From Methylocystis sp. IM3 (lineage in GTDB: Bacteria; Pseudomonadota; Alphaproteobacteria; Rhizobiales; Beijerinckiaceae), in NCBI RefSeq assembly GCF_038070105.1, contig NZ_JBBPBZ010000002.1, positions 612,501 through 676,500 on the forward strand: a DNA stretch of 64,000 bases, in the 5' to 3' direction. The notes below the pieces were generated by a model. The model was not told the DNA's origin. It made no database searches and saw only the letters and a list, made by a program, of their open reading frames with translations. Both the position numbers and the translations under genes were made by a program. Positions 9,068-19,058 of this stretch are shown one piece after another; the first letter of the stretch is position 1; every line of letters begins with the position of its first letter.

Positions 9068-9697
9068 TTACGCCTGTGCGCCGCGCCACGCGGACCGATC
9101 GACAGGGTCGGGTTCAGTGAGGCCAAACCATCGCGCCCGGAGCTTGTCCCACAGGGCGAGGCGCGACCAGTCAGGCTCCTTCAGAAGCCTGTCGGTTTCC
9201 GGATGAAGGAAGGGATTGGGTAGAAGCACAGTGATCTGCTGCTCATTTGCGCCGTTGAAAAGCTGCACGCCCCAGGACATTGGAACACAGGAGCGGCCAA
9301 ACCGCCGATAGATTTCCGCCCGGGCCGTGCGCCGATGGCGCGCCAATTCCGGCGATGTCGGACGGCTCCGGGGTCCCTTGTGCTCACCGATGCAGACATG
9401 GAAATGCGGAACGCCGAAGGCGACTGTCAGATAGCCATCGAGCATGCCGATGCGCGTTGGCGGTCGATCGGTCTTCATCTCCCAGGCGGCTCCCTGAATG
9501 AGGGTGCCAAAGGTGATCTCCTGCCAGTGGTTCTCGAAGAGATCGCGAAGCAGCTCCTCGAGGCTCGCGGGGTCGGTCGGCATGGCGAACACGTCGAGCG
9601 GCGTTCCGTCTGGCTCGATTGTTCGTGTCGGTGTGTAGTCAGCAACGGCTTGCACGTCTTTTTCCTCTTTCGCGGCACTACTCTCAAGGGACGTCAT
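9068..9697 (-). CDS. Conserved uncharacterised protein of the riboswitch operon
   Basis: 209 residues from ATG 9697 (GAGGAG seven bases upstream; the ATG at 9724 lacks a site). It has no signal peptide. It contains a central HFHVCIGEHKG motif, LARHRRTARAEIYRRF and EQQITVLLPNPF; the His/Cys cluster HFHVCIGEH could bind metal. I recall similar alphaproteobacterial proteins but no assigned function. It lies between the TonB receptor and the membrane protein on the same strand. Confidence 0.6.
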   Translation of the reverse strand: MTSLESSAAKEEKDVQAVADYTPTRTIEPDGTPLDVFAMPTDPASLEELLRDLFENHWQEITFGTLIQGAAWEMKTDRPPTRIGMLDGYLTVAFGVPHFHVCIGEHKGPRSRPTSPELARHRRTARAEIYRRFGRSCVPMSWGVQLFNGANEQQITVLLPNPFLHPETDRLLKEPDWSRLALWDKLRARWFGLTEPDPVDRSAWRGAQA

Positions 9698-9724
9698 TCT
9701 TACGCTCCTCTCGGAATGAGACAC

Positions 9725-12292
9725 TTAGAACGACACTTTGATCGATCCGCGAAAGCTTCGCGGCGCGCCAATGACGTTGAAGTTGTAAGCGGGCATGTTC
9801 CACCCCGTCTGGATCGGATTGGTGAATGGCGGGGAGTAGCCGCCGGGATGCTCATAGTCGAAGGCTTGCGGACCTAGGCCACCCGTCGTGAAATAGGTCT
9901 TGTCGAAGAGATTGTTCACGTTGAGCTGAGCGACGACTTTGAACTGGTCGAGGCTGAATTCGTAGGCGCAGAAGAGGGCGACGAGTCCATAGCTTGGCGT
10001 CGACTGACCATAAATGTAGGAGCCGTCATTGGAGCCATGATAGAAGGGAAGGTAGCCCGTGTAGTCGTAGCGCGCGCCAAAGCGGAGGCCCTTCAACTGG
10101 CCGTCCTTGAACTCATAGGCCGAAGACAGCGAAACGACGTTGCGCGGAACGAACGGAATTGGCTGGCCGACGACCGGCACCCCAAGATACGTGGGATTTG
10201 ATTTGGTTGTAATGGCGTCAGTGTTCGCGTAGGCGAGATTCATACCCCAGCCGGACAGAATCTCGCCCTGGACATCGAGTTCCGGCCCCTGTGAACGCCC
10301 CTGACCGATAAGCATCACATGATCGAAGTCGTTGGGGATACCGACGGGGATATTTGTCTTCGTCAGATGATAATAGGCGGCCGTGGCCTGTATCCGGTTG
10401 TCGAAAAAGGAGAGCTTGACGCCGACTTCCTCCTGCTCGCCGGCGCTCGGAGGCGTCGGCTGGTTCGAGCCATAGACCAACAGGCCGTTGTAATTCGGGC
10501 TGTAGGACTCGGCATAATTTCCGTAGAGACTGAGCCACTCGACCGGGCGCCAAAGAAGTCCAACGCGAGGCGTGATCCTCTGGCTAACGGAACGGCCGTT
10601 GGTGGTGATCGTGGCGAAATTACAAGGAACTGCGATTCCCGAGGACCAATTCGAGGAGTAGGGGCCACAGAAGCTCGTATTGTCGGATGCGCCGGTCCGG
10701 CTGTCGATATATTGCCAGCGTACGCCGCCAAGCACATTGATCCCATAGGGAAGTTTGATCTGGTCCTGCAGATAGACGCCGTAATTGTCGGCGCTTTGCT
10801 GCGTGGCGTTGTAGGGAACGAGTCCGCCAATGGGAGTCGGGAGATATGGAGCGCCGAACATGGCGACGGTTCCCGGATACTGCGGGATCATGTTCTGACC
10901 CCGGAAATTGTGACGATAGAAATCAGCTCCGGAAAGAAGCGTGTGGCTTGCGGCCTCTCCGGTATTGGAATGCCCGACAAGATTGATCGCCGTCGCATAT
11001 TCGGCCTGCCTGTTGTCGGACGCATAGGACGTGTAGTTCAAAAGGACATTGTTCGGTGAATAGGACCGATAGAAGGGGATAAAATTCACCCAAGGCAGAT
11101 AGCAACTTGTGCTTCCCGGCGTCACGCAATCGCTAATGGAGGTGGTGCCGCCATTATTTGCCCAATTGTTGCTCAGCAATTGCATGAACAGGGTCTGCTG
11201 GATCGACCAGCTCTTGTTGAAGTCGTGATGCCAGGTGATTTCGCTGAAGTTCTGCTGCTGCGTATAGGGCGACTGTGGTCCCCAATTGAAACTACGCCCC
11301 AGCCACAGCGGATTGAACATCCCGTAATAAGGGACGTAATACCAGTCCTGATTAAACCTATTCTGCTGGAATTGGGTAGAGGCTCTGATCCAGGTGCTAC
11401 CGTCGACGTTATATCTGACGACGGGGTTGACCATGATATTGTTGTTGTAGTCGAGGTTTCGGAACGAGCCATTATTCTCGTAGGACAGGATGAACCGGTA
11501 AAGCAGATTCTTGTCGGCAATGACCGGACCGGTGGCGTCGATGACCGTCCGGTAGGCGGCATAGCTGCCGATCTGCTGCTGCACCGAAGCGTTAGCATTC
11601 GCCAGAGGTTGCTTGGTGTTGATGTTGACGATGCCGCCCGGCTCCACGGCGCCATAGAGGATGGCGGCAGGGCCCTTCAGGACCTCGACGCTTTCCACAT
11701 TGGCCATTTCGGACGTGTTTGCGCCGGCAAAGTTCAGGCCGAAGCTGTCGACGCGGAACCCGTCGCGGAAATAGTTCTGAGTTTGGAAGCCGCGAATGAT
11801 GATTTGCCGGGAGGAATTCCCCAGCGCCGCGTCGCCGCCGCCCGACGTTGTGACGCCACTAACGTTCTTCAGGGCCTCGTCCAGCGTGATTACCTGCTGG
11901 TCCCGCAGCATCTGCTGGGTGACCATTTTCGTCGTGACCGGCGTATTCATCACCGGCGTGTTGACCTTGGTCCCGAGGGACTCGATGGGAGCGGCGTAGG
12001 AGGTGGGGTTGTTGCAGATCCCGTTGGCGCAGATTTCTCCGTTTGCGCCCGGGCCAATCTCGGCGCCATTGCTGTCCGTCGCGGCCTGTTCTCCAGCCTC
12101 CGAACCACCAGAGCCGAAGCTGTTCTGCCCAAGGATAGGCTTAGGTTTGCCCACTTGGATGACCGGGAGGGTCTCCTGGCTGAGAGCCGGGGAAACGAGA
12201 GCCGTTGATAGGAGGAATGAAAGCAGGGACGAGCGACGACGCGCAATGACGCTCACACCGCCTCTATGGGCGGTCGGGAAAGCGGATGGCAT
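9725..12292 (-). CDS. TonB-dependent outer-membrane receptor, siderophore type
   Basis: 855 residues. A signal peptide (about residues 20-39, ends SPALSQ) is followed by a plug domain (about 105-235, with TLDEALKNVSGVT, RGFQTQNYFRDGFR and ESVEVLKGPAAILYGAVEPGG), then a beta-barrel ending in the usual terminal Phe (FRGSIKVSF). The plug motifs are those of FhuA/FpvA-like siderophore receptors, not BtuB. However, a cobalamin riboswitch lies about 140 bases upstream on the same strand, so the physiological substrate may be a corrinoid or a cobalt complex. It heads a three-gene operon with the genes at 9697 and 8998. Confidence 0.9.
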   Translation of the reverse strand: MPSAFPTAHRGGVSVIARRRSSLLSFLLSTALVSPALSQETLPVIQVGKPKPILGQNSFGSGGSEAGEQAATDSNGAEIGPGANGEICANGICNNPTSYAAPIESLGTKVNTPVMNTPVTTKMVTQQMLRDQQVITLDEALKNVSGVTTSGGGDAALGNSSRQIIIRGFQTQNYFRDGFRVDSFGLNFAGANTSEMANVESVEVLKGPAAILYGAVEPGGIVNINTKQPLANANASVQQQIGSYAAYRTVIDATGPVIADKNLLYRFILSYENNGSFRNLDYNNNIMVNPVVRYNVDGSTWIRASTQFQQNRFNQDWYYVPYYGMFNPLWLGRSFNWGPQSPYTQQQNFSEITWHHDFNKSWSIQQTLFMQLLSNNWANNGGTTSISDCVTPGSTSCYLPWVNFIPFYRSYSPNNVLLNYTSYASDNRQAEYATAINLVGHSNTGEAASHTLLSGADFYRHNFRGQNMIPQYPGTVAMFGAPYLPTPIGGLVPYNATQQSADNYGVYLQDQIKLPYGINVLGGVRWQYIDSRTGASDNTSFCGPYSSNWSSGIAVPCNFATITTNGRSVSQRITPRVGLLWRPVEWLSLYGNYAESYSPNYNGLLVYGSNQPTPPSAGEQEEVGVKLSFFDNRIQATAAYYHLTKTNIPVGIPNDFDHVMLIGQGRSQGPELDVQGEILSGWGMNLAYANTDAITTKSNPTYLGVPVVGQPIPFVPRNVVSLSSAYEFKDGQLKGLRFGARYDYTGYLPFYHGSNDGSYIYGQSTPSYGLVALFCAYEFSLDQFKVVAQLNVNNLFDKTYFTTGGLGPQAFDYEHPGGYSPPFTNPIQTGWNMPAYNFNVIGAPRSFRGSIKVSF

Positions 12293-12432
12293 GGGCTACA
12301 GACTCGCAGCAACGTGGGCCGTCACTGCGAATGGTCTCAAGACCGCTGACTTTGCGCCCATTGGCGCTCAGCTACAGCCTTCAACCGCCTCGGTGCACCC
12401 CGCCCGACGCTCTCGCGCGTGACCACGAACGA

Positions 12433-12596
12433 TGGCAGGTCTCCTGGCTCGCGGGTCACCGCCTGGAACCGCCTTCCCAGGGAAATTCCCCAGTGGCTTT
12501 GTGGCCCTCAGGCTCGCCGCTTACAGTTGCGGGGGCAGCCTCGGCATAGCGCCTATTGGCGCGCACCGAGTTCCCTTTTGATCCCCGAAGGGAACC
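12433..12596 (-). ncRNA. Cobalamin riboswitch
   Basis: Read on the minus strand, the segment holds the hallmark blocks of the AdoCbl riboswitch in order: a 5' hairpin (GGTTCCCTTCGGGGATC...), GCTGCCCCCGCAACTGTAAGC (B12-box side), GCCACTGGG, GGGAAGGC, then GAGCCAGGAGACCTGCC at the 3' end near 12433. It precedes the TonB-dependent receptor, which is then expected to be repressed by adenosylcobalamin. Confidence 0.93.
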
Positions 12597-12814
12597 ATCG
12601 CGCCTATCGAAGCCGAAGATAGATGAAGTCGTCAAGCCGAATCAGAAAGCTTGGGCCAAATTTCTGATGCTCGAATTTTCGCATCACGCAACGGGAGGTC
12701 GTTGTGCTCCCGAAGCACCTCCGCTCAAATCGGGGCTATGTCCGAATATCCGATAAGGCGATTTTCTGTAAAGCTCCAGTCAACGATGAAGATCGCGCTG
12801 CCTGACGCTGACGG

Positions 12815-13633
12815 TACACGTGTCCCACGTGCCGTGATCATTGCTGTAGCTGCCGAGATCTCGCCATTTTAGAGGGCGAGCCTCGCCAACTCGCATGCCG
12901 GAATTGACCATGATCATCACGTAGAAACGTAGAAGCGTGCGGTCTTGGCTGACCCGTGAGTTGTTGGTTCTTAAATGGCCACCCCATGAGGATCAGGCGC
13001 AGTTTCTCGTGTTCGTCCTGCGTGAACGCTGGGCGCTTATTGATGCTGCTTTTCTCGTGTTTGAGGAACGGCAGCATGTTCTGCGGACCGCCGAGATCGA
13101 CGCCATGAAGGAAGACGCCTCGTGAGACCGTCCCCTCCTGCTTCAACCTAGCTTGGGTTGGCGGCTTTTTCTTCCCGCCGGTCTCTTCGAAGCCGGGGCC
13201 TGTGACCCAATAGTCCTGACGCCATCCCCGGTAGGCCATCAGGTCTTTTTTCCGGATCAGCGTGATGTCTCGTTTGCCGAAATAGGGCATGAGATAGCGA
13301 TGAACGGTACCTTTGATGAGGACGTAACGCCCCTCGCTGTTCCGGCCTTCCTTCCACCGGGTCTCTGCGTCGCGCAGGCACGCCGCTACAATCAGAGAAG
13401 GTTTTCCGCTTGAGAGGTAGGGATTGAGTGACTCTCTGCTTCATTTCGCCGAGGATGAGCAGTGCGGCCTCTTTGGCTCGCTCGAATTCCAGCTCGCCTG
13501 TGGACCTGCGCACGTAGCCGGTGTCACCTTTGATCTTGATCCGGCACTGCCAAAGTGCGTCTTTGGTATCGTCGCGCTGATAGAGAGTGGTTCGGCTGGT
13601 GGCGATCGTCCGTTGATTTTGAGCGTGTGCCAT
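12815..13633 (-). pseudogene. Large tyrosine recombinase, broken copy B
   Basis: The start region (MAHAQNQRTIATSRTTLYQ) and the middle (YLMPYFGKRDITLI; RPAFTQDEHEKLRLIL) match the intact copy at 30496-31842. Several frameshifts split it (near 13390 and 13200), and the catalytic C-terminal half is missing beyond about 12815, so it is dead. It occupies the same relative place in element 1 as the intact gene does in element 2. Confidence 0.85.
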
Positions 13634-13945
13634 TCAACCAGTTGCGTATGAGATTTTGGAAGAACGAAAAAACCTGTCTACGCAGAGCCAGTCGCAGCTT
13701 CGGGCAGGATGAAGCGGAATGCTGTGTGGCATTATACCGCTGCGACATCCGAACACTGTGCCGCTCGTAAATCCGTGATTACGCTCCGTACCGTCGAGCA
13801 CTCTTCGATCACGGGAGGACAGGGTTTGCATCCGTATCAACTTTATTCGATCCTCGTCATCATGTGGTACGCTTCGGCGGCGTTGGTTTGCGTATATGCA
13901 AGCAACATACTCGCTTACGCTTTCAGGTGATGACCGCTCCCTGAA
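13634..13945. other. Spacer between broken integrase genes
   Basis: About 310 bases with only short open frames in either direction. No recognisable gene, repeat or terminator was seen. Confidence 0.4.
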
Positions 13946-13947
13946 GC

Positions 13948-14495
13948 TCAGAGCATCTCCACGGCCGCCCGGAGCACATTCTCGTTCAGGTCGCTATATC
14001 GCTGGGTAGTGCCGATGTGCTTATGGCCAGCGAGGGCGGCGAGAACGCGGACATTGACGCCCTTGTGAGCGAGCGTGGTTATGAATGTGCGTCTGCCTGA
14101 GTGCGACGTGGCCCTATCGAGCCCGGCCGCATCGTAGATATGCAGCATCGCCTGACAGAGCCCGTTGGCTGAGAATCGCTTGCCGGTCTTTGAGGCGATC
14201 AGGGGCCTGTCTGGTGCAGGGTTGGCGGGTAGCGAGTTGATGTAGGCCTCTAGCTCATTGCGTAGCTCGGAGCTAACGAGGACGGTGCGAGCAGACTGCC
14301 TTTGGTCTGTTCTGGGGAGAGCTGAATCTCCGCTCGGATGGCGCCATCCGGCGCGAGAACATCGCTTAGCTTTAAAGCAGCTATTTCTGCGACCCGCATC
14401 CCAGCCAGCCAGCTCAGCATCAGAAGGCAGCGGTTCCGGGCAGGGAAGCGTGCCTTGGCTGTATGCTGCAGCACACGCTTCATATCGCGTAGCCC
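13948..14495 (-). pseudogene. Small tyrosine recombinase, broken copy B
   Basis: The C-terminal part is nearly identical to the intact gene at 31941-32579 (SKTGKRFSANGLCQAML, SHSGRRTFITTLAHKG, GHKHIGTTQRY). The N-terminal catalytic Arg region (WLAGMRVAEIAALKL) is in a different frame, with the shift near 14300. The first ~35 codons are absent beyond about 14495. It is inactive by frameshift. Confidence 0.85.
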
Positions 14496-14712
14496 CATGC
14501 AGCGGCGCGAAGAGGTGGTGCGCTATAAGGGCAGCGACGGGTGCTAATCCCCGCGTGTAATGGCTTGACGCTTCTCCGTCGATGAGATCGAAAAGCCAAG
14601 TCGTTGGCTGTTGACTGCTTTTGACCTGTAAACGTGACAAAGTCGCTTGCGAGGGACGCTGACAAGTCGGAAAAGCGTTACCTCAGCAATCAAGCGAAGG
14701 GCAGGCAGCCTC

Positions 14713-15450
14713 ATGAAACGTCATCGCTCCTGGAAACATCTGGGCGGGATGCTTTTCGCTCTTGGGCTCATGAATGTCCCAGCTAACGCGATGGGTGGAG
14801 GGGCCGCGCCCAAGAGTTTGGAGGGCGGTGCAACCCCTTTGACCAAGATGATGGGCGGTGGGCTTGCCTCGCCCGGTACAAATATGGAAATCACCTACAG
14901 CGCCGATGGGAAGACAGCGCTGTTCACCTCCACTCGACCCGGAAGCGTGAAGTCCGGCACACGTCACGATTTTGACGTCTGGATGGCCCGCAATGTCGAC
15001 GGGGTTTGGCAGGAGCCTGTCCAGCTTGGTCCCAGCATCGACCCGCATGTCGGGCCGAACATTAATACGGCCGACTGGGAACTTGAGCCGGCGCTCTCAG
15101 ACGACGGCAATGTGATCTATTTCACGCGCTACAAGGCAGGAAACCTCGCGACAGGCGACCTCTGGGTCGTGGAAAAGGTCAATGGCGTCTGGCAGGCGCC
15201 GCGCAACTGGAACGACGTTCCCCAACTGCCGCACATCAATACCGAGACGGGGGAAGAACACTGCCCCATCATTGTATCGGACAGCTTGATCTACTTCAAT
15301 TACCAGCAACCGGGCGTCACGCAGGACAGCGACATCTGGAAAGTCGAGAAGAAAAGCGGTGTCTGGCAAAAGCCTGAGAGCCTCGGAACGCGCATCAACT
15401 CGCCCTACCGCGACCATATGCATTGGACCGGACTCCCACAGAGTCGCGGC
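14713..15450 (+). pseudogene. Secreted PD40/WD40-like beta-propeller protein, 3' end lost
   Basis: From ATG 14713 (AGGCAGCC upstream) a signal peptide (ends VPANA) leads into repeats with the PD40 pattern: ITYSADGKTALFTST, EPALSDDGNVIYFTRY, CPIIVSDSLIYFNYQ, each followed by a DxW segment (DVWMA, DLWVV, DIWKV) and GVWQ. The sequence breaks off after RDHMHWTGL near 15435, where an unrelated methyltransferase begins, so the last blade(s) are missing. It is probably an exported or periplasmic propeller in its complete form. Confidence 0.68.
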
Positions 15451-16135
15451 GGCCAATCCGATGGAAGTCCTTGAAATCGCCGCAGGCTCTGGCGTGGCAA
15501 CCCGAGCCTTGCTTGATCAGCTTGCGAGCGCCGCGAGACTTACAGCCACCGACATTAGCGAAGACATGCTCAATGTCGCCCGATCGAAAGCGCTGGATGA
15601 CGAACGCGTGTCGTTCAAGATTGTGGATGCCTGCGCTCTTCCCTATGAAGACGAGAGCTTCGACGCCATCGTCTGCATGTTTGGGTTTATGTTCTTTCCC
15701 GATAAGCCCAGAGCCATACGTGAGGCCTACCGGGTGCTGCGGAACGGCGGGCGCTATACATTCTCAGTCTGGGACTCTGAAGAAAACAACCCCTATGTCA
15801 GCGAGGCTCTGGCCGTCCTGCAATCTTTCTTTCCGAATGACCCGCCGCAGTGGATAATGCAACCAACGTCCTGCGCGGTGATCGGACCGATAAAGAAAAG
15901 CCTCGTTGACGCTGGTTTTGACGATATCCGTATCTCCGTGCTCCCCTATGCGCGTCCCTTCGACGCGCTCGCGTTCGCCCGCGGCATTGTCTTTGGGAGC
16001 CCCGTTTTGAACGAGGTCACAGAGCGAGGCGGCGATCTCGACGAGATCGCTCACGCATATGGGGCGGCGCTCACGCGCGCCGTCGGCTCTACCTTGCCCA
16101 TACAAGCAATTATGTTGGAAGCTCAGAAGCTATAG
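15436..16135 (+). pseudogene. Class I SAM methyltransferase, 5' end lost
   Basis: A frame beginning within the PD40 gene encodes motif I EIAAGSGVATRAL, motif II-like ATDISEDML, motif VDACALPYEDESFDAIVCMFG, and a UbiE/Methyltransf_11-type C-terminus ending AQKL. Homology begins abruptly at about RVAAANPMEVLEIAAG, so roughly 30 N-terminal residues are missing. It is fused to the PD40 gene by a deletion or recombination. Translation from an internal start is possible, but the truncation probably inactivates it. Confidence 0.68.
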
Positions 16136-16189
16136 CGTCTAAGCCGTCGCTCATTTGACTGCTGTATCGCAAGGGTGCCGCCCGTCATT

Positions 16190-16605
16190 CCTCTATCAAT
16201 TTGCCTGAGCCGCAGAAATTCGGTCGGGTAGTCGTGGAACTTCGGCAAGCCATCGCGCAGCGGCGACACGGCCTCCAATAATTGACATGCACCTGTGGCT
16301 CGAATTGAAAGGTCGGGATGGTCGCGGCGTAAACGTCGATCAGGTCGAGCGACGTGTGAGGCGTCATCAGATGACCGCCACATCAGTATTTGCGCTGGCT
16401 GCTTGGCGTTTTTTCGAATGTGGCGACAAATTCCGCCTCTGAGGTCACGGAAACAGCATCAGGTTTCCACAAGGTGTAGGCGTTGATGGGTGCCGCCGAC
16501 CACGATCGACACCAGCCTGCAATGGCAAAATCCACAGGTCTCAGGATCGCCGCTGACTTCAATTCGCACGGCGCCATAGAAGCACTCCCCTTTATGCGTT
16601 GCCAT
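16190..16605 (-). pseudogene. GFA-family (glutathione-dependent formaldehyde-activating-like) pseudogene
   Basis: ATG 16605 opens MATHKGECFYGAVRIEVSGDPETCGFCHCR, the zinc-binding start of GFA proteins. The frame then shifts: the next part (CRSWSAAPINAYTLWKPDAV, ATFEKTPSSQRKY) is in a second frame that stops at 16383. A third frame gives CGGHLM and DVYAATIPTFQFEPQVHVNY. At least two frameshifts and a small deletion of the CxxC loop make it non-functional. Confidence 0.75.
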
Positions 16606-16813
16606 TTCGTCCCTCGGTTCATGCCTATGACTGCTGCCTTTTTCGCAGCGTTTCGGCTGCGCCCCGCGTAGCCCAGCCCTTGGAAAATTATACGTTGGAT
16701 TTGGTGAAGCAGCGCGGTCTCTCAATATCCGCTTTCAGCAGTAGGTGACGTAATGCAACGCTAATGTTGGCCGCACGTGAACGGTTGTTCCATTAACTCT
16801 CTTCCCGCAGCCC

Positions 16814-17230
16814 GTGTAGCGTCTGTGTAAACTCCCATCCAAATCCACGCCGAATCCACACTTAAATTCCCTCAATGCAATTTAGTTCATGCCTTGTTCT
16901 GTGTAGAGCGTGTGTAAAAAAATAGGCGTCAGCATCTAGTATGCTGACGCCTAAATCTTTGATTATTTTGCTGTATCTTGTGTATTCGACACTAATTTTG
17001 ATTAGCGCGAATAGTAATAGACCATGACTTTCTGCAAGATAAAACAATAAGTTACAAAGCTAAAATCTGCGTGTGTAGCATCTGTGTAATAGGAATATAT
17101 TCACATTCGAGCGGCTCTTCAGCTCTCCACATACCAACATAGCTTGCATCCGAATTGGTGGCTGTAGAGCGTTGAAAGTGTTGATGAAAGTCTCGCAAAA
17201 AGTAGGTCATGGGTTTGAAGGTCGTGCCGG
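16814..17230. repeat. Hybrid attachment block 2 (junction of element 1 and element 2)
   Basis: Matches block 1 over its whole length and block 3 over its left half. A perfect 12-base stem with 5-base loop lies at 16924-16952. The core GCGCGAATAG lies at 17005-17014, preceded by ATTA, so the reverse strand reads TATTCGCGCTAA (Tyr-Ser-Arg-stop), exactly the end of rpsD. Arm-like repeats GTGTAGCGTCTGTGTAA (16814) and TGTAGCATCTGTGTAAT (17074) flank it. The right end of element 1 abuts the left end of element 2 here. Confidence 0.88.
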
Positions 17231-17452
17231 GAACGGACGGGGAGGGAGGTTGGAGCGCCTCTGCGTAATACCGTCCTTACCCCCACCCGATGCGCCTTTC
17301 GAGGAAGGCAAGGAGTTAAAGACTTTTTGCGACGGTAAACTTAGGCGTTCCATTCATATCGCAGAGCCCAATTTTAAGGAAGAATGAAGTCAGGTGCGAA
17401 TCACGATAGATTTTCGTAAAACGATTCGCTGCGACTTGCACGGAGATTTCCA
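17230..17452. other. Left-end intergenic region of element 2
   Basis: No convincing gene; the short frame at 17172-17387 has no recognisable domain. It probably carries the promoter of the ParA-like gene, but I cannot define boxes with confidence. Confidence 0.35.
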
Positions 17453-18474
17453 TTGAAGTCAATCGTCTTTTTCAACAACAAGGGCGGTGTTGGGAAAACA
17501 ACGCTGGCGTGCAACGTCGTCTCTTACCTGACGATGCATCGAAATAAGCGAGTGCTATTTGTAGATGCCGATCCACAATGTAATGCCACTCAGATCCTTC
17601 TGACCGAAGACGAAGCCGAGCAAATCTATGCGGCAGGCAAGAGTAAGTCGAAAACCCTTTATGACTACCTGTCTCCGGTCGATAATGGCGAACCGCAGAT
17701 TGATAGAGCGATCTCCCCCTATCTCGGAACCAGGAACCGGTTCCAGACGGACTTGGTTCCCGGTCATCCTAAAATGTCGACGAAGATCGCCTTAGCGAAG
17801 CATGGTCGAATCTCCTCCGTTCCGATGTTGGCGGCTTCCGTGTCACGAATTGGTGTAGTCAGCTCCTTTCAGCGGTGGTTGACCGGTATGACCTTGTGAT
17901 TTTCGACGTAGGACCGTCACTAGGAGCATTAAACAGAACTGTCATATTGGCGAGCGATTTTATAGTGACGCCCTTCGGGTGTGATATTTTCAGTTTACTC
18001 GGAATCCAGAATATATCAGCCTGGATAACTACATGGAATAGGCATTACAGGAGAGCCGTCGACGCGGCTAAAGAAGACAAACCGGAGATCTTCGATAGCT
18101 TCCATTTGATAGACGACACGTCAAGCCATTTTCGGTTCGTAGGTTATTCAGTCCAGCAATACGTAACAAGGAAATTTGCAGAAGGCCCAAGAGCAGTAAA
18201 ATCATACGATCGGATCATGTCCGAGATCCCATCAACTGTCGCGGATACCATGGGCTTCCTTACGCCACAAAGCCTTTCACAAGACGATCTACCCTTAGGC
18301 GACATTCCTTATCTCTACAGTCTTGTTCCAATGGCACAATCTGCAAAGTCACCAATACACGCTTTAACTAGCGCAGATGGCGTTGTCGGAAGCCAGTATG
18401 CGCAGGTGAAGTCCTATGGGGATTTAATGGGTACTTTTTGTGATCGCTTATTGCACAACGTAGGTGCCCTGTGA
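17453..18474 (+). pseudogene. ParA-family ATPase, single frameshift
   Basis: Starts MKSIVFFNNKGGVGKTTLA, a deviant Walker A of the ParA/Soj type (Lys10, Lys15), then VLFVDADPQCNATQ (Walker A' Asp). The first frame fails after VPGHPKMSTKIA. Homology continues one base back from about 17791 with LSEAWSNLLRSDVGG, then DLVIFDVGPSLGALNRTVIL (Walker B), to a stop at 18474. Joined, it gives about 340 residues. It is followed with a 4-base overlap by a SIR2-like gene, so the two were translationally coupled. The missing base near 17788-17791 may be decay or sequence error. Confidence 0.78.
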
Positions 18475-19058
18475 TCGCTTGGCCGGAAACACTTACACGT
18501 GAAGTGGCTAAGCGTCGCTGCGTGTTTTTTCTTGGAGCGGGTGTATCTGCCAGCGCAACAAGTCCTAGCGGTAAACGCCCTAAAGCGTGGCTCGAGTTTC
18601 TTACGGAGGCATGCGCCTGCGTAAGGGACACTCAAAAGAAGATGCAGATTGGGCGGTTTATTACGGAGCGCAAATATCTTCTGGCGCTCCAAGCCATCAA
18701 AGATGAGGTTGATCCCGGAGACTACCAGGAGCTATTAAATCAAAATTTCAATGAACCGGTCTTCGAAGCTAGTAAGCTACACGAAATTATATTTGCTCTT
18801 GATTCCAGGTTGGTAATCACGACAAATTTTGATAAAATTTACGAAAAGCACTGTCTTAATGTGTCAACCGAAGGATTTAAGGTGATTCCGTACAATTCAA
18901 CGTCTTTAGCTGATGAGCTGCGGTCTGATACTCGTCTCATAATCAAGGCGCATGGCAGCATCGATGAAATTAGTGCGATGATTTTTACAAGAGGTCAGTA
19001 TCATAGTGCGAAAAGAGACAATCCAGGTTTCTACGGCCTTCTAAAGGCGATATTTCTG
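18471..19058 (+). pseudogene. SIR2-like domain protein, truncated
   Basis: GTG start overlapping the ParA-like stop. The SIR2_2-type NAD-binding features are clear: RCVFFLGAGVSASA (residues 16-29), LVITTNFDKIYE (114-125, with Asn119 and Asp121) and IIKAHGSID (157-165, catalytic-type His161). The homology stops at LLKAIFL (about residue 196, base 19058), where GYSLxD would normally follow. The sequence then becomes the reverse complement of a MarR gene. SIR2-like proteins with a partner ATPase often act as NAD-depleting phage defence; here the protein is cut and probably inactive. Confidence 0.75.

Noticed and set aside
10319..11059. Plus-strand ORFs inside the TonB receptor (also 11180-12208)
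   Set aside because: Shadow frames of a clearly homologous receptor.
17172..17387. 71-residue ORF left of the ParA-like gene
   Set aside because: Starts within the attachment block, low complexity, no ribosome site or homology.
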